The notes: generated by a model from the letters alone, not told the origin. A stretch of DNA of 64,000 nucleotides from Aestuariibacter salexigens DSM 15300 (GCF_000429145.1 NZ_AUBH01000001.1:806001-870000); one strand, 5' to 3'; positions 30,401-40,722 are shown, counted from the first letter of the stretch. Translations and numbers: made by a program.

Positions 30401-31141
30401 ATGTCTGATAAAAGCGGCATCGATTATTTTTTTCAGGGTTTTGAGCTGATCCGCACCAAAGGATTGAAGCGTTTTGTGCTGATCCCACTGTTCGTCAATC
30501 TGATTTTATTCTCTACCGCGTTCTATTTTTTACTGGGCCAGATTGAAATGGGTATTCAGTACGTCATTGATCTGGTGCCTGACTGGCTGGGCTTCATTAA
30601 AGATGGCATTAGCTTTTTCTTATGGCCTTTAGCGGTCATATCCATTTTGCTTATTTTTGCACTGGTATTTGGCACCCTGGCAAACTGGATTGCTGCTCCC
30701 TTTAACGGGCTGCTGGCGGAGAAAGTCGAGCGACATTTGAGCGGGCAGAGCCTGGGTGATGAAGGCATTTGGGCAATTATCAAAGATACGCCACGGTTAC
30801 TTGCCAGAGAACTGGCCAAGTTACTGTATTATATTCCTCGCGCGCTGGGTTTTTTGCTGCTTTTCCTGTTCGTGCCCATCATCGGTCAAGTGCTGTGGTT
30901 TCTGTTTAGCGCGTGGATGATGGCGATCCAATATTGCGACTATCCATTCGACAATCACAAGGTTCCGTTTAAGGCGATGCGCCAAACGCTTGGACAGGAA
31001 CGCTCATATAGCTTTGCCTTCGGCACCATGGTCAGCGTCTGTGCGATGATACCTATCGTTAATTTTTTGGTTATGCCGGTGGCAGTATGTGGCGCCACAG
31101 CAATGTGGGTGGATAAGTTAAAGCATCACCATCAGGTTTAG
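30401..31141 (+). CDS. cysZ: Sulfate transporter CysZ
   Basis: A 246-aa inner-membrane protein of the CysZ (EI24) family, which takes up sulfate for cysteine synthesis. The N-terminal SGIDYFFQGFELIRTKGLKRFVLIPLFVNL, the central GTLANWIAAPFNGLLAEKVE and the terminal YCDYPFDNHKVPF motifs are characteristic. The ATG at 30401 follows an AGGTG ribosome binding site; an in-frame GTG two codons earlier is the alternative. Divergent from smc, a common arrangement with zipA and ligA. The last 4 bp overlap the convergent GGDEF/EAL gene. Confidence 0.94.
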   Translation: MSDKSGIDYFFQGFELIRTKGLKRFVLIPLFVNLILFSTAFYFLLGQIEMGIQYVIDLVPDWLGFIKDGISFFLWPLAVISILLIFALVFGTLANWIAAPFNGLLAEKVERHLSGQSLGDEGIWAIIKDTPRLLARELAKLLYYIPRALGFLLLFLFVPIIGQVLWFLFSAWMMAIQYCDYPFDNHKVPFKAMRQTLGQERSYSFAFGTMVSVCAMIPIVNFLVMPVAVCGATAMWVDKLKHHHQV

Positions 31142-32814
31142 CCGAATAACGCGGCGACTTTATCGGCTGCCACGGGTTCAGATAGCAGGAACCCCTGCAT
31201 CAGGTGGCAGCCATTATCCATCAAAAAGGCTTTTTGCACTTCCGTTTCCACGCCTTCTGCTACCACTTCGATATCGAGACTGTGGGACAGCTGAATCATG
31301 GCGCGGGTTATGAGCCGGTCCGTCGGGTTGTTCTCCAGATTTCGCACAAATGAGCGATCAATTTTAATCGCACTAATGGGCAAGTTCTGCAGCGATTTAA
31401 GGGAGGAATAGCCGGTGCCGAAATCGTCGAGATGGATACTCAGGCCGTTTCGTTTGGTTTCACCGAGCTTTTCAAGCAGCACTTCACCATTTTGCTGTAG
31501 CGTGCTCTCCGTTACTTCGATGCGTAATCCGTCGGCATCCAGATTATGTTTGTCCAGCAGGCGATTCAGCACATCAAAGGTGTCCTGCTGATAAAACTGT
31601 CGGCTGGTAACATTGATGGAAAGGGGTAACTTAACACTTAGCGTGTTTAGCCACTTTGCATAATGAGCAAAGGCTTTGTCCAGCACCTGCTCAAGCACGC
31701 CATTAATAAGGTGCGCTTTGGTTGCAACGGGCAAGAACGCCAGGGGCGATAGTACACCGCGCTCCGGGTGCTCCCATCTGGCCAGGCATTCAAGGCCAAT
31801 AACCGTCTCCAACGCGGTGTCATAAATAGGCAAAAAATAAGGAGAAAATTGTTTTTCTGCGATCCCCTGAGCAATTTCCTGCTCCAGCACGCGCGTTTCC
31901 TGCAACTCTTTATTCAGCGCATCAGTAAAATAGAAGTAATGGCTGCCACCCTGTGCTTTAGCCCGGAACATGGCGGCATCAGCGCTGTTCAGAAGCTGTT
32001 CGGCCGACTCACCATTCCCCGGGTAGATACTGATGCCAATACTGCATCCGACCTCCAGTGACAGGCTCCCTAGCGTGACCGGTTTTTGGATTTCGCGGAT
32101 CAGTTTTTCCGCTACCGTGGCAACAGTATCGGAATCCTGTACGTTGTTCATGATCACCACAAACTCATCGCCGCCCATGCGCGCAACCACATCACTTTTA
32201 CGCAGGCTGGATGTCATACGTTCGGCCAGACGACAAAGCAACATATCGCCGGCATCATGCCCGTAGCTATCATTGACTTGTTTGAATCCGTCCAGGTCGA
32301 TAAAAAGCAGGGCAAACTGGTTTTTCTGGCGCTGCGCCTGGGCCAGTTCATAACTCAGAATTTGTCTGAATAAGGCGCGGTTAGCCAGGCCGGTAAGTTC
32401 GTCCTGATAGGCCATTTCTCGCAATGCTGCCTGATAATCATCCTGCATATGGCGCTGGTTGATACGGATTAGGTAGCGCACGGTACTGGCATCTGTATGC
32501 ACCGAATCAATGTCCACCTGACGCATCACGGCATCTGCATCGGGCTCTGAGCCATTAAACCACAGACTGCCGTTCCAACGGCCAAACTCTGCAAGGTGCG
32601 CCAGCACCGCATTTACCGCATAGTTATCGTTTTTATCAGCCAGAATATGATTAAGGTGACGGCCGCGCAGTGCGTCGGCCTCTCCACCAAATGCGGTGAT
32701 AAAGGCTGGATTGACGAAGACAATACGTGCATCTGGGGCAATAGCCACAATGGGCTCTCCCAAAAAGGAAAACGCGGTCTCGAAATCGGCGAATCGTGCT
32801 GTGCTTGTTGGCAT
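31138..32814 (-). CDS. PAS-GGDEF-EAL cyclic-di-GMP signalling protein
   Basis: A 558-aa cytoplasmic sensor/enzyme with no membrane segment. A PAS domain (about residues 10-120) is followed by a GGDEF domain with an intact RMGGDEF and an upstream RKSD that fits the RxxD inhibitory site. The EAL domain has the signature LECLARW (Cys in place of Ala). The other catalytic segments are present: EVTEST, DDFGTGYSSL, KIDRSF, EGVE and QGFLL. Both activities could therefore exist. Which one dominates, and what the PAS senses, cannot be told. The ATG at 32814 follows GAAGG; a TTG one codon earlier is possible. Confidence 0.93.
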   Translation of the reverse strand: MPTSTARFADFETAFSFLGEPIVAIAPDARIVFVNPAFITAFGGEADALRGRHLNHILADKNDNYAVNAVLAHLAEFGRWNGSLWFNGSEPDADAVMRQVDIDSVHTDASTVRYLIRINQRHMQDDYQAALREMAYQDELTGLANRALFRQILSYELAQAQRQKNQFALLFIDLDGFKQVNDSYGHDAGDMLLCRLAERMTSSLRKSDVVARMGGDEFVVIMNNVQDSDTVATVAEKLIREIQKPVTLGSLSLEVGCSIGISIYPGNGESAEQLLNSADAAMFRAKAQGGSHYFYFTDALNKELQETRVLEQEIAQGIAEKQFSPYFLPIYDTALETVIGLECLARWEHPERGVLSPLAFLPVATKAHLINGVLEQVLDKAFAHYAKWLNTLSVKLPLSINVTSRQFYQQDTFDVLNRLLDKHNLDADGLRIEVTESTLQQNGEVLLEKLGETKRNGLSIHLDDFGTGYSSLKSLQNLPISAIKIDRSFVRNLENNPTDRLITRAMIQLSHSLDIEVVAEGVETEVQKAFLMDNGCHLMQGFLLSEPVAADKVAALFG

Positions 32815-32882
32815 CAACCTTCTCTCAGAGGTTATGCAGACGCTCAGCTTCCATGCCAGCCCGTCTTATTATTAGTATGTAG

Positions 32883-34469
32883 TCAGTTGTAATCAATGTG
32901 CCCTTGAATTGCAACTGCTGTATTTTCTTGCGGCTCGAGCTTCGGTGTTCGAAACGCCTGATAACGCTGCCACCATAACGTTGCCGATTGATTATCGCCT
33001 ACCGATTCAAAGTACTGCGCCAGGTTGACATAAACCGGAACGGTAGCCCTCGGGTCCTGCAGTCTTTGTTCCCATAAATACCGATAAAATGGGGGAATAA
33101 CACCACTGTCGTGATGTTCCAGAAAAGTAATTTCAGAGACCGGCTTAAACGCCTGAGCGTCATCATTATTGCAGGTTCTGGCTTTCGACACCGACACCGA
33201 GAATGGCAAACCTGACCATTTTTTCGCAGCTGGAGGAATAAGCGGGGCGTCTTCCAGGATATCAACCTGCCCATCCTCAATCGCCTGACGAACAAACTGA
33301 TGCGCATAAGCGGGCACATCCTGCAATACTTCTTGAATTGCAGCTTCCCTACGCTTTTGCACTGAAGGCATAAATACCAAATTAGGAATGTCCTGACGTC
33401 TACATAGCGAAGCGGCAAGTTCACCAGATATCGGGTACTCATCTGCAAATCCGACAAAATGTGCCAGTTCATGGATAAACACATCGTAGGTATCGGACTG
33501 ATCGAGATACATGATGCCATTGTGTACATTGGCTTTACCGTGTTCGGCAAACATGACGATATGCGTCGCCGCACTTTGCTCTACGATTTCCGCCAGCTTG
33601 GCGGGAGAGCATCCAAGACGCCGCCCTCCGGCAAAGTTTGCATCACAGCCGTAGTCCGCCTCTTGCCAGACAGGCTGTCCCAAACAAATTGGCAGTGCGT
33701 TAACCCGCTCATCACTTGCAAATTGAGTAATAAAGCGAACCGCCTGAGCAATGCCACTGAGGTTGGTCACCACCGGTTGAATTTTCATCGTGCAGTTGGC
33801 ATTGGCGGGCGCAATGCGGCTTACTGGTCGCTGCCAGAATCTTTCAATAAGTTGACGGGTTTCATTGCCCTCATCAGAGCCAAGCGCAATGGCAGACTCT
33901 AATGCACGCATTGCCTCATCATAGCGCCGTTCCCGCCAGCGCTGGCTAACCAGCGTCATGGCACTTGCTGCGTCAAAGTTCGCTGCCTGCTCCAGCCATT
34001 GCTTTGCTTCACCGCTGCGATTATTCAGTAATAACCAATTTGCCAATGACACAACCGCTGGTTGATAATTCTGCTGTGCTGATTTGGTCAGCCAGTACTC
34101 GCGTACTTCGCTGTTAGTAGATAGCAGCGCAAGCTCATGCTGACTGGGTGCATGCCCTGCATTAGCGGGCGCCATAAACAACTGGCGCTGCTGCGCCAGA
34201 TTGGTAGAAACAAGCGCCAGGTGATGCTGTGCCTCCGAACTTCCGGAATCGGCGGCGAGCTGCAACCAATGCTCAGTATCACTGTCGATTGCCCACTCAG
34301 TAAGTTGCTGTAAGGCAGTGTGGCTACCCTGCTCTACTGCGCGATAAAGCAGTGGGGCCGGAAAAGAATGCGATTGTGCGTGCGCCAGCAATCTATCGAC
34401 CGAGCGGCAGTCTGAACTGCTCACGCCAATAGCAACCAGGCAACAAAGGATCAGAGTGAGCAGTTTCAT
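32883..34469 (-). CDS. Putative periplasmic zinc metallopeptidase with Sel1/TPR-like repeats
   Basis: A 528-aa protein with a Sec signal peptide (LLTLILCCLVAIGVSSS; no convincing lipobox). The N-terminal half (about residues 30-200) is helical with repeated Ala-rich units resembling Sel1/TPR repeats (WLQLAADSGSSEAQHHLAL, WLEQAANFDAASAM). The C-terminal half contains VFIHELAHFVGFADEYP, an HExxH-type zinc site followed at close range by a second acidic/His-poor region (DEY). I do not recognise a named family. It lies 32 bp after nlpI on the same strand, so it is probably co-transcribed with that lipoprotein. Substrate unknown. Confidence 0.72.
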   Translation of the reverse strand: MKLLTLILCCLVAIGVSSSDCRSVDRLLAHAQSHSFPAPLLYRAVEQGSHTALQQLTEWAIDSDTEHWLQLAADSGSSEAQHHLALVSTNLAQQRQLFMAPANAGHAPSQHELALLSTNSEVREYWLTKSAQQNYQPAVVSLANWLLLNNRSGEAKQWLEQAANFDAASAMTLVSQRWRERRYDEAMRALESAIALGSDEGNETRQLIERFWQRPVSRIAPANANCTMKIQPVVTNLSGIAQAVRFITQFASDERVNALPICLGQPVWQEADYGCDANFAGGRRLGCSPAKLAEIVEQSAATHIVMFAEHGKANVHNGIMYLDQSDTYDVFIHELAHFVGFADEYPISGELAASLCRRQDIPNLVFMPSVQKRREAAIQEVLQDVPAYAHQFVRQAIEDGQVDILEDAPLIPPAAKKWSGLPFSVSVSKARTCNNDDAQAFKPVSEITFLEHHDSGVIPPFYRYLWEQRLQDPRATVPVYVNLAQYFESVGDNQSATLWWQRYQAFRTPKLEPQENTAVAIQGHIDYN

Positions 34470-34501
34470 TTACGCATAAAGTAGGTTGAACGCACCCATT
34501 G

Positions 34502-35413
34502 TTATTGGACCCGCTTCTGCTCTCTTGCTTCTTCACGGAGCAGATCGAGTTCCAGACGCGCGTAGCGATGCTCGACAAATTCAAACACGTTAGTGCTGAT
34601 TGCCAACTTAAAATAGTTAGCCGCAATTCCCTGATGTCCCAATGCACTGTTATATTTACCCAGATAGAAATACGCTTCACACAACCTATCGGTGAGCTGG
34701 CGTTGATTACTGACGCCTTCCAACAGCGAATTCAGCAGCTGATTTTCAGTAATTTTGCCAAGGTAGAGGTCAACCAAGCTGATTGCCCAGTTATTAGGAT
34801 CAAGATCTCGACGACTATCAGCCAGGGCGATTAATGCATCAGCTTCATTGACTTCGCGCTGTGCGATGTATTGCCAGATGACGCGATACGGATCACGTTC
34901 ATCAAGCTGTTTGAATTCCGAAAAGTCGTTGATTGCCAGATCCGGCCGACCTCCGTAGTAAAGTGCAATACCACGGTTAAGAAACGCGAATTCATAGTCA
35001 GGGTTTATATCAAGGCTCGAATCAAATGCTTCGTAAGCAAGAATGAACTCCATTTGCTGCGTGTAATGAATACCCAGCGAATTATAAGCCTCAGCCATAT
35101 CGGGTTTGAGTTTAATCGCCTGGTCGAAATCAAACTGCGCCAGTGCAGAGAGCCCTACACTGTCGTAGAGCATGCCACGTTGATAAATCAGTTCGGCACG
35201 CTCCTCGTTGCTCAACGGTGCCTGCGCAAGGATGTGGTTGTATCGGGCAATCGCAAGTTGTGAGCGCGGGCTCATGGGGACGGGTTCAGCGAGCAGTAAG
35301 TTGCCCATCTGGCTAGCTGACTCGGTGGCCCGCTGAGAGCTCGTACACGCGCCCAACAAACACGATAGAAAGAGCAACAGACAAATGCGAGATACTGTAT
35401 TCAATGAATCCAT
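34502..35413 (-). CDS. nlpI: Lipoprotein NlpI
   Basis: A 303-aa outer-membrane lipoprotein of the NlpI family. In E. coli it is an adaptor that presents peptidoglycan endopeptidases such as MepS to the Prc protease. The signal peptide ends in a lipobox LLGAC. TPR units follow (ELIYQRGMLYDSVGLSALAQFDFDQ, EAYNSLGIHYTQQMEFILAYE, FLNRGIALYYGGR). The ORF is open 47 codons upstream, but the ATG at 35413 gives a proper lipoprotein signal. In many gammaproteobacteria nlpI follows pnp directly. Here cdd lies between them on the other strand. Confidence 0.92.
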   Translation of the reverse strand: MDSLNTVSRICLLLFLSCLLGACTSSQRATESASQMGNLLLAEPVPMSPRSQLAIARYNHILAQAPLSNEERAELIYQRGMLYDSVGLSALAQFDFDQAIKLKPDMAEAYNSLGIHYTQQMEFILAYEAFDSSLDINPDYEFAFLNRGIALYYGGRPDLAINDFSEFKQLDERDPYRVIWQYIAQREVNEADALIALADSRRDLDPNNWAISLVDLYLGKITENQLLNSLLEGVSNQRQLTDRLCEAYFYLGKYNSALGHQGIAANYFKLAISTNVFEFVEHRYARLELDLLREEAREQKRVQ

Positions 35414-35596
35414 GTCACTTCGTTGAGTCGATAATAGGTAAATTTCTTCATCTAAATCTGCGCCGCTATGGCACTGACCAGCGACAGGCAAGGGTGGCGT
35501 ATTTACATGTAAATGTAAAGGAAATCGACCTGACAGACTTGCCAGTTGCAGCATGGTTACGTATAACTATGCGCCCATTAGCTACGCTATTTTAGT

Positions 35597-35998
35597 ATGA
35601 CAACATCTTCACAATCCGTTCGCGACGCCTTGCTCGACCGAGCAGTGCAAGCACAACTGCACGCTTACGCACCCTATTCCGGTTTTCACGTTGGCGCAGC
35701 TATCCTCGCCGATAATGGCGAAATAAGTGCCGGTTGTAATGTCGAAAATGTCGCTTACCCTCTCGGACAGTGCGCTGAGGCAACGGCGATTGGCAACATG
35801 GTCACCGGCGGAGGTAATTCTATAAAACATATCGTCATCGCCAGTCCCAATGACGACTTCTGCTATCCCTGCGGTGGCTGTCGACAAAAGATCAAGGAAT
35901 TCGCAGGCCCTGATACGGTTGTAGAGTTACTTAACCAAAAAGGTAAGACGCGTACCGTGAGTGTAGAAGAACTTTTACCCTTTGCGTTCACACTGTAA
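35597..35998 (+). CDS. cdd: Cytidine deaminase
   Basis: A 133-aa tetrameric-type cytidine deaminase. Deaminates cytidine and deoxycytidine in pyrimidine salvage. Zinc ligands are the Cys of GCNVENVAYPLGQCAEA and the PCGGC pair; the catalytic Glu is in CAEA. The short length fits the homotetrameric class rather than the 294-aa E. coli enzyme. It is encoded opposite to both neighbours, between nlpI and pnp, and ends in a bidirectional terminator. Confidence 0.95.
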   Translation: MTTSSQSVRDALLDRAVQAQLHAYAPYSGFHVGAAILADNGEISAGCNVENVAYPLGQCAEATAIGNMVTGGGNSIKHIVIASPNDDFCYPCGGCRQKIKEFAGPDTVVELLNQKGKTRTVSVEELLPFAFTL

Positions 35999-36008
35999 CT
36001 GGCAATAA

Positions 36009-36032
36009 AAAAGGGAGCAGTTGCTCCCTTTT
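36009..36032. terminator. Bidirectional terminator between cdd and pnp
   Basis: An 11-bp palindrome AAAAGGGAGCA / TGCTCCCTTTT with A and T tracts on both sides, placed between the converging cdd and pnp genes. It can stop transcription from either. Confidence 0.85.
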
Positions 36033-36050
36033 AACGTTTATCGCCAGCGA

Positions 36051-38162
36051 TTATTCGCCCTGAGGCTCTTCAGCTTTAGGCTTTTCAAGAAGTTCTTTGA
36101 TGCTCAGACGCACGCGGTTCTGGCGATCAATCTCCATCACTTTCACGTCAACCATCTGGCCTTCAGACAGATAGTCTGTCACCTTATTTACGCGCTCGTG
36201 GGCGATTTGTGAAATATGTACCAGGCCTTCTTTGCCAGGCAATACTTCAACAAACGCACCGAAATCGACGATACGGGTCACTTTACCGTGATATACCTTA
36301 CCGACTTCAATCTCTGCCGTAACCTGCTCAATCTTGCCTATCGCAATTTCAGCTTTCGCACGCTCAGTGGCAAAGATCTTGATTGTACCGTCATCTTCAA
36401 TTTCGATGTTGGTGTCAGATGCTTCAGTAATCGAGCGGATCATCGCACCACCTTTACCGATGACGTCGCGGATCTTGTCCTGATCAATCTTCAGCGTGTA
36501 AATACGTGGTGCAAACTCAGACATCTCTTCGCGGTGACCGCTGATTGCCTGGTCCATCACGCCCAAAATGTGCAAGCGGGCTTCTTTGGCCTGCTTAAGC
36601 GCGATCTGCATGATCTCTTTGGTGATACCTTCAATTTTGATATCCATTTGCAGTGCGGTCACACCTTCAGAGGTACCTGCGACTTTAAAGTCCATGTCGC
36701 CCAGGTGGTCTTCGTCACCCAGAATGTCTGACAATACCACGAAGTTATCATCACTTTTCACCAGCCCCATGGCGATACCCGCAACAGATGCTTTAATCGG
36801 CACGCCAGCGTCCATCAGTGCCAGTGACGTACCACATACGGACGCCATTGAAGATGAGCCATTAGATTCGGTAATTTCAGATACTACACGTACCACGTAC
36901 GGGAAATCTTCTTCAGAAGGCATAACCGCCTGAATACCGCGTTTGGCTAGACGTCCGTGACCAATTTCACGACGCTTCGGTGAGCCAATCATGCCGGTTT
37001 CACCCACACAGTATGGAGGGAAGTTGTAGTGCAGCATGAAACGGCTGTTAGTCAGACCGCCAAGCTCATCAATCATCTGTGCGTCGCGCTCAGTGCCCAG
37101 CGTCGCGGCAACCAATGCCTGTGTCTCACCACGTGTAAACAAGGCTGAACCATGGGTGCGAGGTAATACGCCAGTGGCCACATCCAGTGCACGGATCATT
37201 TCAGGATCACGACCGTCAATGCGCGGCTGCCCGGCCAGAATGCGTGAGCGTACAACGTCGCTTTCCAAGTCATGCAGCAGATCTGACGCTTCTTTGGTAT
37301 CCAGTTCTGGATTTTCTTCCAACAGCGCTGCAATGGCTTTTTCAGTCACGGCGGTAACCGCGTCTTTACGGGCCATTTTGTCAGAGATTTGATAAGCCTC
37401 TGTCATGCCAGCTTCAGCCAATGCTTTGATTTTGTCTTTCAGTTCAGTGTTTTCCGCTTCTGGTTGCCAGTCCCACTTTTCAGTACCAACTTCAGCAGCG
37501 AATTCATTCACCGCATTAACCACAGCCTGAGACTGCTCGTGTCCGTAAACAACGGCGCCCAACATCACTTCTTCAGACAGGATATCGGCTTCTGATTCCA
37601 CCATCAGTACCGCAGATTCAGTACCTGCAACAACCAGGTCTAGCTGGCTTTCAGGCATTTCGCTGGTGCGAGTATTGAGAATGTATTGACCATCCTTGTA
37701 GCCTACGCGCGCTGCACCGATAGGTCCGTTAAACGGAATACCAGAGATAGCTAGTGCGGCTGAGGTGCCGATCAATGAAACAATGTCAGTGGGGATATCA
37801 GGATTAGCTGATACCACAGTGATCACGACCTGAACTTCATTCTTGAAGCCTTCCGGGAATAATGGACGGATAGGACGGTCAATAAGACGGGCAATCAGGG
37901 TTTCGTTCTCAGAAGGTCGCCCTTCTCGCTTGAAAAAACCGCCTGGGATTTTACCCGCAGCATAGGTTTTTTCCTGATAGTTAACCGTCAAAGGAAAGAA
38001 ATCCTGATCAGGTTTTGCTTCTTTTTTACCTACCACTGTTACCAGTACGCAGGTATCGTCCATGCTAGCCATTACGGCGGCGGTCGCTTGACGGGCGATT
38101 ACACCCGTTTCGAGAGTTACAGTATGCTGTCCATACTGAAATGTCTTTGTAATAGGAGTCAC
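36051..38162 (-). CDS. pnp: Polyribonucleotide nucleotidyltransferase
   Basis: Phosphorolytic 3'-to-5' exoribonuclease and part of the RNA degradosome in relatives. The 703-aa product has two RNase PH domains separated by a helical domain, with [30 protein letters not shown] and [20 protein letters not shown] domain ([15 protein letters not shown]) and a C-terminal S1 domain ([26 protein letters not shown]) follow. rpsO, its usual upstream neighbour, is absent here; the region before pnp (38163-38299) contains no gene. A TATACT-like -10 for pnp is visible near 38212. Confidence 0.97.
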   Translation of the reverse strand: MTPITKTFQYGQHTVTLETGVIARQATAAVMASMDDTCVLVTVVGKKEAKPDQDFFPLTVNYQEKTYAAGKIPGGFFKREGRPSENETLIARLIDRPIRPLFPEGFKNEVQVVITVVSANPDIPTDIVSLIGTSAALAISGIPFNGPIGAARVGYKDGQYILNTRTSEMPESQLDLVVAGTESAVLMVESEADILSEEVMLGAVVYGHEQSQAVVNAVNEFAAEVGTEKWDWQPEAENTELKDKIKALAEAGMTEAYQISDKMARKDAVTAVTEKAIAALLEENPELDTKEASDLLHDLESDVVRSRILAGQPRIDGRDPEMIRALDVATGVLPRTHGSALFTRGETQALVAATLGTERDAQMIDELGGLTNSRFMLHYNFPPYCVGETGMIGSPKRREIGHGRLAKRGIQAVMPSEEDFPYVVRVVSEITESNGSSSMASVCGTSLALMDAGVPIKASVAGIAMGLVKSDDNFVVLSDILGDEDHLGDMDFKVAGTSEGVTALQMDIKIEGITKEIMQIALKQAKEARLHILGVMDQAISGHREEMSEFAPRIYTLKIDQDKIRDVIGKGGAMIRSITEASDTNIEIEDDGTIKIFATERAKAEIAIGKIEQVTAEIEVGKVYHGKVTRIVDFGAFVEVLPGKEGLVHISQIAHERVNKVTDYLSEGQMVDVKVMEIDRQNRVRLSIKELLEKPKAEEPQGE

Positions 38163-38299
38163 TCTATATCCTTTAATTTACTGTATTTTTCTTTCGCTTT
38201 TAAACGCGGCGCATAGTATAGCGGCGATAGTGTTGAAGCGACAGTGAATTTTATGTTTCGCTCCGCGACCATTTCAACTCATCCCGGCTATTGCCCTGG

Positions 38300-39031
38300 T
38301 CAGGCCATTATCAGGCGAATCCCAAGCACAATCAGAAACACATAAACACACTTAAAGAATGTGTCACGGTTAATTCGAGCCTGCAGCCAGACGCCGAGTC
38401 TGATCCCCACATAGGCTACTGGCAGCAGCATCGCTGAGACCAGCAGAAACTGCAGGTTGAGCAGGTCAAGTGCGATATAGGAAATAAGCTTAAACAGGTT
38501 AACTGCGGCAAAAAACATCGCTGCAGTAGCCACAAAGGCCTGCTTACTTAGCCCCACAGATAACAAATAGATACTTAGTGGTGGTCCGCCGGCGTGGGCA
38601 ACAAAACTGGTTAAGCCTGCGGTAGCGGAGCAGCAAAGGCCGATAGCTTTGAGCCCTTTGCGCAGGGTCAGCTCTTTTAGCAGCAAGCCGTTAAGCGCAA
38701 ATAGCAAGCACATGATGCCAAGCCCGTTTCTAATCAGGTCGGCATTCCAGTAATCGAACATCAGATAACCGGCAATTACACCTAATGCTGAACCAGGAAT
38801 AAGAATTTTCAGGTGCTGCCAGTGCCATTTCCCCCACCACGCTTTGACACTAAGCACATCCATCACGATCAGAAGCGGCAACATAATCGCCGCCGCGATG
38901 ACAGGAGAAATACTTAATGACATTAAGGGTACGGCAACAGCACCAATCGCTCCGCCGAAGCCCGATTTGGAGACGCCGGTGACAAGTATAGCGGTAATGG
39001 CTAATAGCCAGAAAAGGACATCAAAATGCAC
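38300..39031 (-). CDS. TSUP (TauE/SafE) family permease
   Basis: A 243-aa membrane protein with about eight hydrophobic segments and the family's N-terminal GVSKSGFGGAIGAVAVPLMSL and central SFVAHAGGPPLSIYLL. TSUP proteins export sulfite, sulfoacetate or similar organosulfur anions, or other anions; the substrate here is unknown. It lies alone between pnp and the divergent HD-GYP gene. Confidence 0.92.
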   Translation of the reverse strand: MHFDVLFWLLAITAILVTGVSKSGFGGAIGAVAVPLMSLSISPVIAAAIMLPLLIVMDVLSVKAWWGKWHWQHLKILIPGSALGVIAGYLMFDYWNADLIRNGLGIMCLLFALNGLLLKELTLRKGLKAIGLCCSATAGLTSFVAHAGGPPLSIYLLSVGLSKQAFVATAAMFFAAVNLFKLISYIALDLLNLQFLLVSAMLLPVAYVGIRLGVWLQARINRDTFFKCVYVFLIVLGIRLIMA

Positions 39032-39259
39032 AAGGAATAATTAATTAACCAGATGGTGCCCCGCAGGTTAGCACAATTATCTGCTTTCAGCCGTGCATAA
39101 CATCTGGGATAATTCCCATTTAGCGATAGTAATTCATGTAATTCGGACATCGCAAAATGCCGTACAACTAACACGATAAAAGTCTGTCTCCTTAGCGGCT
39201 AAAATCACCTACACTGAGTAAAAGCTTCTTTTGTTTATATAAAGGACTCACTGCCCGAT

Positions 39260-40453
39260 ATGACCTCACCTTCTCTAAAAACGGTGTCAATCGATGAGCT
39301 TCAAATCGGCATGTACGTGTATGAGATCGCTGAATACAAGAGTGAGATATCCATCAAGGCGCGAGGCCGTGTGCTGAAACGTGACGCGATTTCGACTCTC
39401 AAGAAAAAAGGCGTTCAGACGCTAGTCATTGATTTAAGCAAATCCCGGCATGTTACCGATAACGAGAGGCCTAAGGAAAAAGACAACGCAGCCAGAAAAG
39501 TACATACTCGCACCTCTTTTAGCGCAGAAATAAATAGGGCCTGCCAACTTCATGATGAGGGAAAATTAATCCAGCAAACGCTGCTTGAATCTGTAAAGCA
39601 AAATTCGTTTTTCGATAAGCATGTTCCGAAAGATTTCTGTAGCCAAATCGTAAATTCAATCAATCGGAATCCGAATGCACTGTTGTGTATGACGAAAATT
39701 CGCGAGAAAGATGAATATCTGCTCGAACACTCCCTGAACGTGTCAATCTTGCTAGCTCATTTTGGGCGAGAGTTTGGCATGGACAATGACGACATTGATG
39801 AACTGGCCTATGCCGGCTTTGTGCACGACCTGGGTAAGATAAAAGTGCCCGATGAGATCTTGCACAAACCTGGCCGTCTAACGGATGAAGAAATGGCCAT
39901 CATGAAACTGCATGTCGATTACGGGGTGGACGTATTGCACGAAATTGGCATTGATCCGGGCCTGATACAAACTGTCTCTGAGCACCATGAACGCCTTGAT
40001 GGAAAAGGGTATCCAGCTGGCAAATCTGCAGATGAGATAAGTCTTCAGGGGCGCATGATTGCCATTGTGGATGTCTATGACGCATTGACTGCAGATAGAG
40101 TGTACAAGCCGGGGATGTCGTCCCAAAAAGCGTTACAAATCCTATTGCAGGATTGCCCACACAAATACGACGAATACCTGGTGAAGAAATTCATTAAGTG
40201 CGTCGGCATTTACCCTGTAGGCAGTTTAGTTATGCTTTCCAATGAGCGCATTGCGATCGTCTTGCAACAACATGAAGAGCAACCTACCAAGCCAAAAGTT
40301 AGGGTCTTTTATTCTGCCAAGCACCGTCATTACCTGGAGAGTAAAGACATCGATTTAAAGACTGAAAGCACATTGAAAATTGAACGGCCTGTCATGGCCA
40401 GCGAGTACAATATTGATACCCGGGCGTTTTTTGAAAGGTCGGTGATGCAGTAA
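39260..40453 (+). CDS. HD-GYP domain cyclic-di-GMP phosphodiesterase
   Basis: A 397-aa cytoplasmic protein. An N-terminal DUF3391 domain (SIDELQIGMYVYEI) precedes an HD-GYP domain. The metal pair is His189-Asp190 in VHDLGK, and the signature HHERLDGKGYP carries the GYP triad at about residues 250-252. This combination hydrolyses c-di-GMP to GMP in characterised relatives. All conserved metal ligands look intact. No membrane segment or sensor domain is present, so its input is unclear. It is flanked by the divergent TSUP gene and the subtilase gene downstream on the same strand. Confidence 0.93.
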   Translation: MTSPSLKTVSIDELQIGMYVYEIAEYKSEISIKARGRVLKRDAISTLKKKGVQTLVIDLSKSRHVTDNERPKEKDNAARKVHTRTSFSAEINRACQLHDEGKLIQQTLLESVKQNSFFDKHVPKDFCSQIVNSINRNPNALLCMTKIREKDEYLLEHSLNVSILLAHFGREFGMDNDDIDELAYAGFVHDLGKIKVPDEILHKPGRLTDEEMAIMKLHVDYGVDVLHEIGIDPGLIQTVSEHHERLDGKGYPAGKSADEISLQGRMIAIVDVYDALTADRVYKPGMSSQKALQILLQDCPHKYDEYLVKKFIKCVGIYPVGSLVMLSNERIAIVLQQHEEQPTKPKVRVFYSAKHRHYLESKDIDLKTESTLKIERPVMASEYNIDTRAFFERSVMQ

Positions 40454-40722
40454 GGCTTACTGAACGAAATATATTTGTAAACTTCACAATACACTCTGAA
40501 TGCATTGCCACAATTTAGCGAAATATAAAGTATAACACTATGCTTACGTTGCTCTTTCATAAGAGAAAACGTCTAAGGACATATAAATAATAACTGCGAC
40601 CATCGACCATTATGGATACTCGTTGTTTGGTGTTTTTTTGCCCGTCAAGGTGAAGAACGAAATACTTAAGAGTGATTTACCAAGGTTTCACCGGCCGAAC
40701 ATCGCCCAGGAAGGAAATCACC

